Source: Augochlora pura (Eukaryota; Arthropoda; Insecta; Hymenoptera; Halictidae). Taken from it: 64,000 bases of DNA. The notes under the pieces were generated by a model, which worked only from the letters and a program-made list of their open reading frames with translations, ran no database searches and was not told the DNA's origin. Every line of letters starts with the position of its first letter. Position 1 is the first letter of the stretch. The DNA lies in contig NC_135776.1 of assembly GCF_028453695.1 (NCBI RefSeq), forward strand, positions 20,738,069-20,802,068, given 5' to 3'. A program made the translations under genes and the position numbers. Positions 49,566 to 61,789 of this stretch are shown one piece after another.

Positions 49566-50297
49566 ACAAAATGTATAAAGTAAAATGCTTGAATTAAATA
49601 ATACTTAAATGCTAGCCAAACACTATGAAGTTGTAGCAATTACCATAAAGCCATTATTATAAAATTAAAAAATTAAAAAATTCATTTTTACAATCCGAAA
49701 GATAATTTCGTGATCCAAGGGTAACGATATCAGGTGTTAACGCGTGTATTAATAATAAAGCATACTTGACCTACGGTAAAAATACTGTTAAATAAAGCTA
49801 AAGTTTCTGTAAACGTACAGCAACTGACACGCTCAGCCTACTCTATAGTACGTTCTCGTTTGCTGTTCGCAATGGACTTTCCGAAGCGGAATGTTTTGAA
49901 GAAGCGCGTAGAAGCACGAGCTAACTGTTGGCAGGTGACCAGAGCATACGCTGCGTGTGAAGCGCGCGAGAACCTCGGCCGGAGTGAATTCAATTTCCCA
50001 TTGTTCCGTGAGTATCGCGGCGCTCTCGAAGTAATGTGAAAACGGGACCGTTCCAAGGCGGATCCACGCGAAAGAACGGCGCGACGCTTTCCTTATCGTC
50101 GGACCTGGGTCCGATGGTCCCGGTCCGGCGAGATTAGAAATGTTATCCGGGACACCGCGGGAAACGAGACGAGATTAGGCAGCGGGCCACGCGGATGTGT
50201 CGTCAAAGAGGAAAACTAAATTATCTAGTGTAATTCAAGCTATTCACTGGCGGGATTGTATCTCATCCGCAGAGATTGCACAGAGAGGAAGCGGACA

Positions 50298-50405
50298 CAG
50301 AGAGAGAGAGAGAGAGAGGCGGAGACAGAGAGACACGGAGAACAAAGAGAGGAAGAGAGACGGTGAGAGCGAAGAGAGAGAGAGAGAGAGAGAGAGTGAG
50401 AGAGA
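50298..50405 (+). repeat. GA-rich microsatellite
   Basis: GA runs at 50299-50318 and 50372-50396 are joined by GAGACAGAGAGACACGG-type sequence. Confidence 0.9.
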
Positions 50406-50719
50406 TGGAAACGGAAACGTGAAAGGAGAACCAGACAGACGGACGACCAATGAGCGGACAAACACTGTGCCGGGAATTGAAAGACAGAGGGAAGTAATAG
50501 ATTTCGCTTTGTTACGGATTCCGAGGGCAAAAAGAGGCGGAGTGGGGCTGATTAAAGAAAAGTACGCGCGACAGGAGCGTTGCCTTTCGACCCGGCTGCC
50601 GGGACCACCATCTCTCTCCCTCTCTCTATCCAGCTATCTCCCTATCTCCGTGTCATCCTGGGAATACGGGAAGATCGGCCGACGCAAACGACGCTAACGA
50701 GATTTCAATTAATTTGCCT

Positions 50720-50751
50720 GCGTCGGGTCGCGTCGGGTCGCGTCGCGTCGC
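50720..50751 (+). repeat. (GTCGG/GTCGC)n pentanucleotide repeat
   Basis: Six CGTCGGGTCGCGTCG-type units of 5 bases. Confidence 0.85.
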
Positions 50752-51834
50752 CAGAAAGGCTTCATTATTCCGCGGTCCTTTGAGCCACGAGATCCTGACG
50801 GCTGTCTATAGGAAAACATACCGGGGTCTCGATGGATTTTAATGTGCCCTCCTCTCTTTCCCGAACCTACCTGTTTTCCAAGGACCGAGTTCGGGATTGG
50901 CCGCACCGAACGTAAATGCCACGATTACCAGAACACGTTAATTCGCTTATCTCTCCGGTTGCACCCCCCAGAGTGCACCTGGCATCGGCCATGATCGTGT
51001 CTGAAAAATATCTGTTTGCCAACTACCAACCAACCGGAGCAGCCTCTTCCGTTTCGAACCACGCCTCGCCCCCTATCGGAACCCGTTCGACTGGAAAACG
51101 CCTGTCCCGTTTCTGCGGGTCTCCGTCGGAAAAGTTTCTAAACGAATTGTACGCTTTACGGCATCGCTCTTCAGATATTTAACATGCGCGTACGATTTCG
51201 AAAAGATTTTTAGAGATTCAACGATTACAAAATAATGAATTCCTTTTAATTTCTTTCAATTCGATGTTGTATTTTTTAGTTAGAATTTGAAATACGTTCT
51301 ACTTCGATCACTTACGGGACAAGAGCAATCGGCAATAATTCAAGCACAATGCAATTCATTTGGCACGACTCTGGTGCAGAATCAGCACGGTCGCTGTCGA
51401 AGCGTCTTTAACAAAGGCAAGAAACAAACTGGTAAAATCGCGGCACACGGGCACATTTCGTTTCGAGAACGTCCAAGCCGGGACAGCGGTGCAAATGGTC
51501 GTTGATTCTTCTTCCGTCAGCCCTAAAATTCTTTCCTTGTACCCGGCTCTCGTTTCGGAAGCGAACGGAACAGCAGCAGCAGCAGACCCCCAGCGATCGA
51601 AGATCTCGATTGTTACGGAGCGGCGCGGCCGGCCAGCGCGGCAATTAATGAAATCCGCGGACATAAATCACGATCCCGGCCCCGAGCTCTTTACCCTCCG
51701 TATTTAAAGATATTCCACGATTTATTATTCCGTCCTTCCGGCGGGCCGCTTTTTGTCCGCCGCGCGTTGTGATTTGTGGGCCGTTAACCTCGTCGACGTT
51801 CGCGGCCGCCCACGTCGCAGAGTCGCACAGGGGA

Positions 51835-51901
51835 CCCAATCGAAGCATTAGCTGTCCACGACGGTTTTAACAATGCTTCAAGACGCAGCGACCGCTTTAT
51901 A
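51835..51901 (+). repeat. Dispersed hairpin element, copy 3
   Basis: This copy matches copy 1 over 67 bp with 10 differences, all transitions. Its arms GAAGCATT (51842-51849) and AATGCTTC (51872-51879) give a perfect 8-bp stem with a 22-base loop. Similar AT-rich sequence with AAAAAATATATA follows both copies. Confidence 0.75.
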
Positions 51902-53022
51902 TTGCTTTGAATTCGTCTTGACGTCAATTAAATTCTAAATAAAAAATATATACCGAAAGAAAAGATAAAGGTGATTTTAATTTTATATTGCAAATAAAGA
52001 AATTTGTTATTTCTTTCTGTTGAAGTTTACAGAAGACTGAGCAACAATTAATTTTGATTCGACACATTTTTTTATATAAACTTCAATATAAAAAGTAAAA
52101 AAATTTTATTTAAAATATACTTTTTATTTAATAATGTTATAGCTCACCTATAAAAGTCGTGAACAGCAGCTAATGCCTCGATTTCGAATAGATATTGAAG
52201 GGACGATCCGCGAGGAAGGAAAGAGTTCGATCTCGGTCGAAGCCCGAAGACTCTTCCGGGTTATTCATTACGAGGTCACCGGTGAAAAACCCACCCTTTC
52301 TCGCGGCCCTCCAGTTTTTATTTTCCAACGTCACTTTCATCCTTCAAAAGCGTCGAACCCGAGGCCGCTTTTTAGCAGTTTGAAAATCGAGGAGGCCACT
52401 GTGTCCCTCGACCCGTCCCTCCGCGGACCATCCCTTCGTTCTCACCCCGCCCTCCCTATGGCCGGCCCAAGCCGTGGCTATTCCTGGAGAAGTATTCAAT
52501 GAGGCGTGAAACCGGCAGCGGGACAACCGCTCGCCATGGGAGAAATATCGAAGAACGAAATGGCTATCGCGCAGCGATTCTTTTTCTACGGAAACCGATT
52601 TGTCAATCCTGAGAAATTAGTAACATCGCTGAAAATTTATAAAAGAATAATAATGAATATAAAAGAATAATATTTCCACTTCATTTCCTTACATTAAAAA
52701 TACTAACCATCTCAAACCATATACAGATTTGTTTATCAAAAAATTGCAAACATATACAATTAATAATAAATATACAATTTTCGTGCAACTAAGAAGCGCG
52801 ACTTATACCGCCTCGCAACTACGAAGTTTATTTTCCAACGTTTCGTGCAGCCGAAGATTGACTGATTGTTGCCAGAAATGTTTTTGCAGAGACGTTGTCG
52901 GTGGCCGAAAATATTTATTGCGCAGTGTCCGAATTTCGGAATGTTGTCCACGGTGGATGAAAAATGGCGGTGCTGTTTTTCGAAAAAACACGGGGACCGC
53001 AGCCTTTTCTCAATGCCGATTG
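51902..53022. other. Non-genic stretch
   Basis: AT-rich sequence lies at 51920-52150 and 52610-52790, with a GC-rich part between. No gene is recognised. Confidence 0.45.
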
Positions 53023-53050
53023 ACGGGATGGGACGGGACGGGACGCGTCG
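53023..53050 (+). repeat. (GGGAC)n pentanucleotide repeat
   Basis: Four GGGAC-type units followed by CGCGTCGCGACGC. It is the same motif as in the array at 7884-7984. Confidence 0.8.
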
Positions 53051-53240
53051 CGACGCTGCGCTCTGGCACCGCGGCAGAAGAGCGACACTGATCGATGAAT
53101 TGGTCGGTTTCATCGAACAAGGGTCTGTTGTGTAACGTTTTCGACGTTCCTACGTGAGATACCGAGCTCGCGAGACGGCAGGGATTGCGGAATTTAAAAA
53201 CAGCACTTTCCACTCGTCGAGGTTTGCTGTTTCTTACTTC

Positions 53241-53426
53241 TAGACAAATTGCGGAATGTATATCGACAGTAGAATAGATCCAGAAATAAATCGGCAAAGT
53301 AGTAGAGTCGATCTGTGAATAAGCAGCGAAAGTAGAATCGACCAGTGAATAGTCGGACAAAGTAGAATCGATCTGTGAACAGTCAAGCAAAGTAGAATAG
53401 ACCAATTAATGATCAGCCAAATAATT
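53241..53426 (+). repeat. 30-bp minisatellite array, plus orientation
   Basis: Two adjacent units are exactly 30 bp (53335-53364 and 53365-53394), each starting GAATCGA and containing AGTC-GCAAAGTA. Units on either side are more diverged. The minus frames read as 10-residue repeats rich in Ile/Leu or Asp/Ser, purely because 30 is a multiple of three. Confidence 0.85.
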
Positions 53427-55237
53427 TTGCAATCAACGCAAACAATTTTTATTTTCCACAAACACTCGCAGTCTGCTTACGATGCATTACAAAATTTTAC
53501 AACCATTAACGGCAGGTGCGAAAATCATTTTCCCGCAACACGCGAGCGGAGCTTTTATTTTCGGTGATTTTTATTCGTTCGCGATTCGCGTGTGCGTTAT
53601 TAATTTCTCGACGTGACAGAAGGGGCGCCGAATGAAACGTAAAAGTTTCATTTATGTAAATGTCATGAACAATTTTTATTGGATGCGAATCCGAAATTGG
53701 TGCTCGGAGGTAAATTGTTTTCCGAAAAAAAAGAAAAAATAACGCGCAAATTGAACTGACAATCCTACAGTAGTTGGTGTTGAAATTTTCGAAAAATGCG
53801 CGACCCTGCATTTCTTCTGCAGTTTTAATCAACGCGGGGACACCTACGCAAGAATTTATACTAGCGATCCGAACGCTTAAAAACTTTGACACTACGGCGT
53901 GTAAACGGGCACAACAACAAGAAAAATATGTAAAAAATGCAGTTGCATTTTTGCAGTTGGTGGAACGAAAAGGTCGAAAAAGAAAAAATGGTGTACCGAA
54001 ATAACAGGTATTTTAATTGAAAAATATTAAACGGTTTGTCAGGTGCCAAACGCCGAAAGCCGTGGGACCAAAACAATTCTAGCCGGTGATACCAACTTGC
54101 CGGCATAGAAATCGTTAACGATCTACCGTGAAAAAGTTCGTCGTTAATCGAATCGCGTTTCGCTGGAGGAGTTTCCGCCGTTTCTGGAGTGTCGGACCGG
54201 CCGTGCAAAAGTTGCGCCGCGAGTCTTTTATTTGAATTTCCAACGGTCCCGTAACGGATCATTTGCCGCTTCACCGGCGGAAATTCCTCGGCTCCCCACC
54301 CACTCCCCCTTCGGTAGTAGCCCCGTCGGCATCAACGCAGGTAGGTCCGAGCAATTTCGTCGAGATTGCGGTTAAATTTCATTTGTTTCCACCGGCGTCC
54401 CAAGGAAACGGGAGATGCTGTTGTTGGTAATCGGCGATGTTTGCGCTTCCTTTCGCTCGCGATTATTAGAGAGATATCCGCGTAATCGGCATCGCGGAAT
54501 ATTAGAAACACGACGCTTCTTCCAACAATAAATTCGAATCTTAAGAGCTTCACACTGACATAAAACATATTATATATATTTTTGTCATTTCGATCCGAAA
54601 TTATTCGAAATAATTCGAAAATAGAATTCCAAAGTTTATTATAAATTCATATATGATTCTAAAGTTTATCAGGAACTTTAATTTCTTTCATAATTGCAAA
54701 TTTACCATAAGCTCATAAATAAATTTAATTCTCCTGTAATTTTACTTGTAAATTTATACTTACATTGTTTTTCAAATTAGTTTGTAATTTTTGAATTTAT
54801 TGGAATTATTATTCCATCCCTGGTAATTTTAATAATCCAAACACTATTTGTCAGCATTTGTTCCTGCTATTTCCCATTTAATCTAGTTATTTCGTTCATG
54901 AATGCATAAAAATCCAGTCCACCAATAACAGAGCACGGTCGAAATATTCTCGACAGGAAAGGCAAAAGGTAGTAAAAACATCCTGCGCTAGGGGGTGGGG
55001 GGCTCTCGCCAGCCAATCTTTTCCCTGTCACCGCATTTCAACAATTTGGGCACTGCGTAACCGGATTTCCCGTGTCCACTGGCATTCCGGGGAGCAAAAA
55101 TTCATCGGGAACCGCGCGTGGGTACGTGCCCGGAAAGCATTAGCGGCCGCAACTTCCGACGAGTTAACAGAAAATCAGCGTCGAAACAAGCGGTGCTTAG
55201 CAGTAAGTTCAAGATACCGGTGGCGGTTGCGGGTTAT
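53427..55237. other. Non-genic stretch, mostly AT-rich
   Basis: No gene is recognised. 54560-54830 is strongly AT-rich. From 55000 it becomes GC-rich. Confidence 0.45.
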
Positions 55238-55257
55238 CGGCCGGCCGGCCGGCCGGG
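55238..55257. repeat. (CCGG)n palindromic repeat
   Basis: GGCC/CCGG units run uninterrupted. The tract is fully self-complementary. Confidence 0.8.
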
Positions 55258-55975
55258 GTCTCGCGTCGGTTTATAATGAGGTGCGCGCGGCCCGCCATCG
55301 CGCTAATCCCTTTATCGAGGGGTCGCCATCGGCCATTACAATGTTATAAATTCCGTGGACCGAGCGCCGGGCGGGCCGGGTCGGGCCGCCGATGTTAATG
55401 CATTGTATTAGGCGAGGGTATCGATGGGACCCGGCGAACCGTATCAAGGACTCGTCCCCGCGGCCGGAATCCCCGCGGGTCTGCGGCCGTCATGATCCAC
55501 GTCCCGCGCCAAGATAAAACGATTCGACAAACGCGCTTGTTACTGTCATGCCGCGGCATTTTTCTCCCGGCGTTTCCTCCGTGCTTTCGGAGACACTGAC
55601 TTGACGTTCCGGGGATCCCTTCGGGCGCGTTTCGATTTAATTCATGCCTCGATAAGAGTTTACCCACAGACACGTTTTTATTTCCCACGGCAGCCGTCCG
55701 TTCGTTCCGCCGATTTAGCTCGCTCTGTTTCACGGGGGATCTCGATGTTGTCGGATTTGTTAGTCACTTTCGGCTGGCTCCCGATTTCGTTGACGTTTTA
55801 TAAAATTTCCATTGTTCCTGGTTACGGTGCGTTGTTGTAGTGACTCGCTGGCTACGATCATCTGGATTTATTCTATGTTTTATAGTACGGTATAACAGTA
55901 TAATATATTTATTATATATGTATTGAACTTTGTATCCTAGTTAAATTCAATTGTCAACAGAATAAAGGATTTCTA
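55258..55975. other. GC-rich then AT-rich non-genic stretch
   Basis: No gene is recognised. The minus frame at 55395-55733 has no domain. Confidence 0.45.
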
Positions 55976-55977
55976 TA

Positions 55978-56325
55978 CCTTGGTCGGACGAGTCGAATAG
56001 GCCCAGACGATCCCATAGAAATCCAACTGGAGCAGACAATGATTAAGAATACACGTTTCGCGCAGACTCTAGCCAGACAGTTAGGATGGAGACCTCATTT
56101 TGCTTAGACAACTAGGGTATGCATATTTGTAGTGAAATGGAGTGAATCTGGACGGACAGAATTAGAATAGGCGGCTAGAGAAGTGAAATAGCGTCTGTAG
56201 TCAGACAAGTAGTGCAGAGTTGTGGAGTCAGACAAGTAGCTTGGTTCTTGCGTGGTCGGACAAGTAAAATATGGTTTGCCTGTGATCAGACAAGTAGCAT
56301 AGCCTTGCCTATGACCAGACACGAC
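55978..56325 (+). repeat. 30-bp minisatellite array, plus orientation
   Basis: The last four units are clear (about 56195-56320): GTAGTCAGACAAGTAGTGCA, GGAGTCAGACAAGTAGCTTGG, TGGTCGGACAAGTAAAATATGG and TGATCAGACAAGTAGCATAGC. Spacing is 29-30. Earlier units from 55978 are degenerate. Confidence 0.9.
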
Positions 56326-57920
56326 AACACTATTTCTACTAAATATCTATACATATATAACAAAAATATTTTCAGCTTTACATTAGAAAATGGAACGTGT
56401 ATTAGCAACCGTTTCAGCTTCATTTTACAGCCGAATTATTTTCTTTTCCCCTTACGCGTACGCGGGGATAAAATTCAACGAGTTAAGTACAATTTCACCG
56501 AAAACGTTGCTATTAAACTGTAAACTAAAACAACGAACTCCACGTGCATTAATTTGCGGTTACTTTGACATCCCGCAGGCAGGAATTTATATTGAAAAGG
56601 AAACACACGCGGCTCATACTCCCCAAATAACAATTATTCGCGGGATTATTTTGATTTCACTAACAGCTAATTAATTCGGCTGTCCGTCTGGTTAAATGGT
56701 TATTATCGGAAAAATGGACGGGGGAATAATTAACATTGCGATCACGCGGCCGGTTATAAGGTCCCATTTAGTTTCTATGACCCGAAAGTGGCCGTTCTAA
56801 ATATTCCCTGTCCCGAGCTATCGATTACTCGCACAAAGATAAAGGTAAACCGGTGGAAATTCCATTAATTATAATCACCGCATACCCCACCGAAATATCT
56901 TCGTTATAATTTTCGGCACATCCGTTCCTCCCCCAATTAATTGCATTCCTAAACAACAATAGAAATTACACGACGTCGCCGTGTCGTTGAAATTCCGTAA
57001 TTTCGCCCGACAATCGATTAATTTTCATCGGAGTTACGTTGTACGCGGGATCGATCGAAGATGGCGCGAAAGATGTTTAGAAACGGCCCCCGATGGCAAC
57101 GCCAGAGCACGAGGAGGAACGAGCGAATTTTCATTCGAAAGGAAGCTTTACGTTTTCCCTCGTCCCTGTATTTTGTTTCTCCCCGGGTACAGCAATAACG
57201 TTGATCGGCGAATTGGGACTCCGATGTATCTTTCCGCCTCCGTGTTATTTCAGTCGACTCGCCTCGCCTCGCCTCGCGCAGTTGCGGGAGTTCTCCTCTC
57301 GAAGGAACGCCGGTGTTTGCGATCGCGGAACTTATTTACGAAGTAACGCAAACACAACGGAGATGTTTAGCGCTGCGAACGGAAAATGTTTGCTCTTGTA
57401 AATGTTCGAGCCTTTGTCGCGACGATAGCGCGTCCCGCCTCGCGACGTTTAGCGGACAACAAGTAGAAAAATATTCTTCGGTGAAATATGCAGCAACGGC
57501 CGGCCGCATTGATTCTTCGTTGGCTAATCGACGAACCTGTCTATCGGTACTGTAGAAATTCGGATGGAAACGGGCTATGTGTTATTAAATTCGTGCATAA
57601 TAGAAAGTTACTCGATGTAGCAATCAAAGAGAATAGCAAAACGCGCCTGCAGCGATATTAACTGCTCTATACCTAAGTATCAAATGATTATCGTATTGTT
57701 CGGTGAAGTACATTTATAATTTGATGGTACAACATATCCTGAATAACGTTTCACGGTAACTGTATAAGTCGCGGTGCAACATTTGCTAAAATAATTCCTG
57801 ATCGAACGAATTCGTGATGCTTCAAATTAGTACTCGCGTATGAGCTAGTTGCATATTATTAACTGGAAAATCAACGATATTTCCAAAGGGAAGTTGTAAT
57901 TTTAAGACAAACGTACAAGT
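56326..57920. other. Non-genic stretch
   Basis: (GCCTC)n lies at 57256-57276. Small plus frames (56981-57346, 57093-57401) overlap and lack domains. Confidence 0.45.
57256..57276 (+). repeat. (CGCCT)n pentanucleotide repeat
   Basis: Four CTCGC/CGCCT units. Confidence 0.8.
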
Positions 57921-57924
57921 GAGC

Positions 57925-58140
57925 CTATGGCTCGTTCATAGTCAGACTAATAGTTTCTGTTTGTGAGCAGACAAGTGATATAGGTCCTGTCAATGACCAG
58001 ACACATTAGAATAGGCCGACTTAACCAGGGAAACAAATATACAGTCTGTGGAAAACGGCCATTTAAAGTCAGACAAGTAGAATCGGTCTGCATGTAATCG
58101 GACAAATTAATAGCCTGCTCGTGGACAGAAATGCACGACG
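57925..58140 (+). repeat. 30-bp minisatellite array, plus orientation
   Basis: Units include ATAGTCAGACTAATAG, GAGCAGACAAGTGATATAGG, GACCAGACACATTAGAATAGG, AAAGTCAGACAAGTAGAATCGG and AATCGGACAAATTAATAGCC. Confidence 0.85.
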
Positions 58141-58675
58141 GCAGACGATGACAAGAAAAAGAAGACGGAAGACTTTCTGACTGAAGAAATAGAGTCTACG
58201 GACAGGTGTCTGAAGCTCGATGAGAGAATTCCGTAAAACGTGTATTATTCGCAGCTGTTCCGCATCCGGTCGCGTGAAAACGCTGGTAATATCTGGACAA
58301 TGAATTCGTAGCGGCGTTCCTTGCACTTTCGGCCGTTTTATAGCGCGAAGAGAGACGACTCGGGGCTGCTTGAAAACGCTCAGCCATGTGTCACTGATCC
58401 GGGAAGAATGCAGGTTAACACGCACCCAATCTGACGAACTAAAGCGAGGCCTGACACATGGAATAAAAGAAGCGGGGCCCCCTCCGACTTCCTCTTTCTT
58501 TGGCGATGATGGTGTTCAGCCAGTTCCACGGACCATGATGGCCGCGATTCACCCTAGCCGCGAGGTCTCGAAAGGGTAGATCTTGCACCGACCGTCGCTG
58601 CCTACTAAAACCGACGACTTTCTTATTGTCGGGTGACCCCGGAAGCCTCGAAAATCGCCGGAACAACAAAGCGCG

Positions 58676-58696
58676 GCCTGGCCAACTTGGCCAGGC
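58676..58696. repeat. Near-perfect palindrome
   Basis: Ten-base arms GCCTGGCCAA and TTGGCCAGGC are separated by a single C. It contains TTGGCC/GGCCAA words of the kind bound by NF-I proteins, but function is unknown. Confidence 0.8.
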
Positions 58697-59750
58697 TTCG
58701 TTTATCCTCTCTCTTTCTCTGTCTCTGTCTCTCTCAATGGCGGACCATGCTTGGAAAAATTCCGGCAAACAAATCGCCAGCATTGTTCTAGAAAAATTCG
58801 AATACAGCCGGCTCCGAGACTCTGTTCAGCCTCCGCGAATCATCGGTTTGATGAACTTCGAAGAGTCCCGGTTAATTTTCCACGCCCGTGCACTATTGAT
58901 GCCTTGTTGTTCCTGCAATCTGAAAAAATACATTCCTCCGAATGTTCTCCCAAAGAATCGCGTGGGTGCACGTGCTAGAATATTTCATTTACGCTTTTTG
59001 CGAACCTCTTGCTTTGTGAAAATATTTTTCGAGTTCGACTCTCGGCGCAGCGGCGATAAAAAACTTCTCTTTGACTTCGCGACCCTATTGTTCGCTCGAA
59101 ACGAATAAAATTGGTTGCTCGTGGTGTAAATTTGATTGTTGTTGGAATTAAAATGGAATTTTTCTGAAAGTATATGCTAAAGTTCCGCCGGCGTGTTTTT
59201 CCGAGTATCGTTCACAGCTGCATTTCTTTAACCAAATTTCATTTATTATATTATTTTTCGATGTGAAAATATTAGCTCACTCTTCTAAGTACTTTCACAA
59301 ATTTGCCGTGCAAGTATGAGAACGGCTGGCTGTGGAAACGCGCCGTTATAGTTCGGTGGCAGAGAGTTAAATGAACATTATCCCGAGCGCGGCACGACGC
59401 TCGAGTCACCAGCGGAGGGAGGCGAATAGAAATTTTCCACGTGAAACGGTGCCAAGACGATCTCTCAAGCGGCGGCAATAATCGTTCGATACCGTCTCGC
59501 ATAATAAATACATACGGAATGGGTCCAATATGGTAATTCGAACAATAGAATACGCGGAAATGATCATACGTGCTATTCAGATTCCATTCGTCTGAGCGTG
59601 CCGAGATTTAAGCGCAGCTGCTGCGGCTGGCGGGCCGCGCTGCATCCTGCACGACGAACGCTACCTACGATAGAACAAATGCGGCTACGGAAGTTTCTGA
59701 ATTGCAAAAATAAACGTGACTATCACAAGAAAATAATAATCCGCGGCGGC

Positions 59751-59772
59751 GGCGCGCGCGCGCTCGCGCGCC
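59751..59772. repeat. GC hairpin / Z-DNA-type tract
   Basis: Arms GGCGCGCG (59751-59758) and CGCGCGCC (59765-59772) flank a 6-base loop, inside a (CG)n stretch. Confidence 0.65.
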
Positions 59773-60950
59773 GAGTGCCTCGCAGCATATGGATCCGAGA
59801 GCGCGGGCTCGTTCGCGGCGGGAGAGCACCGACAACAACGGATGGGAATAATATCGCGTTGCAACGTGGCTCCGAATAAATCATCAATTTCTAGAGCAGC
59901 ATTGTGCCTTTAAAACTTGCCGACGCTATTTCGATTAACAATTCGTCAAAGCCGCCGCAGCGATTTCCTCGTTCCGCTTTAACTGCGGATCTCGGCGAGG
60001 AATGCGCATCATCCTGGCTCGTTCGGAGCGACAGGAATGAAATCGGAATTAGAGCTGCCTTTCAATAATTTTATCATGCTGCGATTTTGCTGACATTGAT
60101 CTGCTGAAATTTATGATGATAGATAAATAGTTGTGGCAATTCATTTTCAAGTTATTCTGCAGAAGCGACGAATTACTCAACTCTAACCTAAATGACGTTG
60201 TCAATTACGAAGAATTGGTGTGATCGAAGTAGCTGTGCAAGAAATCGCGGTGCAAAATGTCATGCATTGCCACGTCCAACCTATTCGCAGCAGGTCAATC
60301 GAATTTCTACGCTTCTACCGAATACCTAATCTTCGGTCCGCTTGGCGATTTGATCCACGTAACAGCGATCTATCAGCGATTGTAACGCGTTCGAACCGAT
60401 TCGAGCACCGCAATGGCGAGAGCGTCTATTTCCTTCGTATCTCGACCCGTTTTTCCGCGATGCAAGAAAAACGGAAATCACGACGGAAAAACGGGTCGGA
60501 TAAATTCCGGCGCGGCTCGTAATCGGATCACGCGGCCAAGGTGTTATGAAGATCTAGGATGGCTGTTGCTGGGTTCTCAGCTACGAGGGATGTTTGCTCT
60601 TGGGCATTTTCGGGCTCGATAGATATTGAGAAACCCATTAGCGATAGTACGCCCGGAGCAATTGTAATACAGGTAACCACGTTCGACACGGTACTGCAAC
60701 AGACACTGCAACAATTTCGGCGGTGGTGCACGCGCCGAGAGCCGACGAGAGCACCGATAGAGCACGACGCGCGCGCCGGAGATGCATTATTCAACGTTAA
60801 TGCGTAATGCGGCTCGCCAATTATCGATACTTTTGCCGAATGTCTCGCGTTGTTCGGGATTCGTTCGATTTTCCAATAGCTGTCTTTTGTACGTTTGCGC
60901 GCGGCGCGCGGCGCCCGACGCTTATCTGCATAACAAGCCAATGGTCGGGT

Positions 60951-60966
60951 GGGGGGGGGGGGGGGG
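60951..60966 (+). repeat. Poly-G homopolymer (16 G)
   Basis: Sixteen G after GGGT. Confidence 0.9.
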
Positions 60967-61622
60967 CGAGAAATCAGAAATTCATGAAATCGAATACATT
61001 AGGTGGTGAAATTAATTCGTCGCGGTCATAATTAATTCGTTTTTCTCCGCAGCGGTCGTTTATTCTGGCCCGGAGTGCATCGATGTATCCTTTATGTTGC
61101 GAAATAATTCGTGCGTCTGGCAGAATGCTCTTCATCTTGTTTCCTTCGATACATTTTTGTTCACAACATGTTCGGTTGATAATTAAGCATTCAATTCTAA
61201 TTTTCATTTTTTCAAATTTGAATAAATATTAAAAAATCGCTTTATCTCGTTGCTATGAAAAGTTCTCTGATTTCGTCACAAGTTCTTCGTCCTTTCCTAT
61301 TCCGTGCGACGCGGAGGGGCGCGAACGACAATGCGGCACAATTAGAGCCGTAACATTAGACCGGTTATTGTGGGCGGAAGCGTCGGTGCCGGACACGGTG
61401 TCAATGTCTAATTTTCGTAAAACACAGGAGGCGGGCGGACGAGTTAGGCGAGAGAGCCGTTGCGGCAGCGTGATGCAGAAACACGGAAGCCTCGATGCGT
61501 CAACGAAGTTAACACCCATGGCGCGCGGGAGACGCGGCGCTATTTCGTGATAGGAAGTCAGACGTTAATAATAGCGCTCGTTAATATTCGATCGGCGGTA
61601 GCCCCGGTTATACGCATCGTGT

Positions 61623-61757
61623 TTGCCGCTAATCGCGGGACCATTATGTTGCCTGCAGGGTCTGCGGCGCCTCCTCCTTCTCCGACAGCCACAGTCGGCT
61701 CTGCTCCCGCCCTCTGCTTCGTGTCTCGCTACTGCCCCTATTCCTGCTCTCGCTCCT

Positions 61758-61789
<32 letters not shown>

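Larger units (their letters stand above)
49566..51830. other. Non-genic stretch
   Basis: It contains the GA tract at 50298-50405 and the (GTCGG/GTCGC)n pentamer at 50720-50751. (CAG)n is very short at 51571-51584. No gene is recognised, although 51360-51707 (115 codons) is open on plus. Confidence 0.45.
58141..61742. other. Non-genic stretch
   Basis: No gene is recognised. It holds a palindrome at 58676-58696, a CT tract at 58706-58735, a GC hairpin at 59751-59772 and a G run at 60951-60966. The plus frame at 58626-59108 (160 codons) begins in the CT tract and has no domain. Confidence 0.45.

Noticed and set aside
55136..55200. Fourth copy of the hairpin element
   Set aside because: Shares only AAAGCATTAGC; the downstream arm and core are absent.
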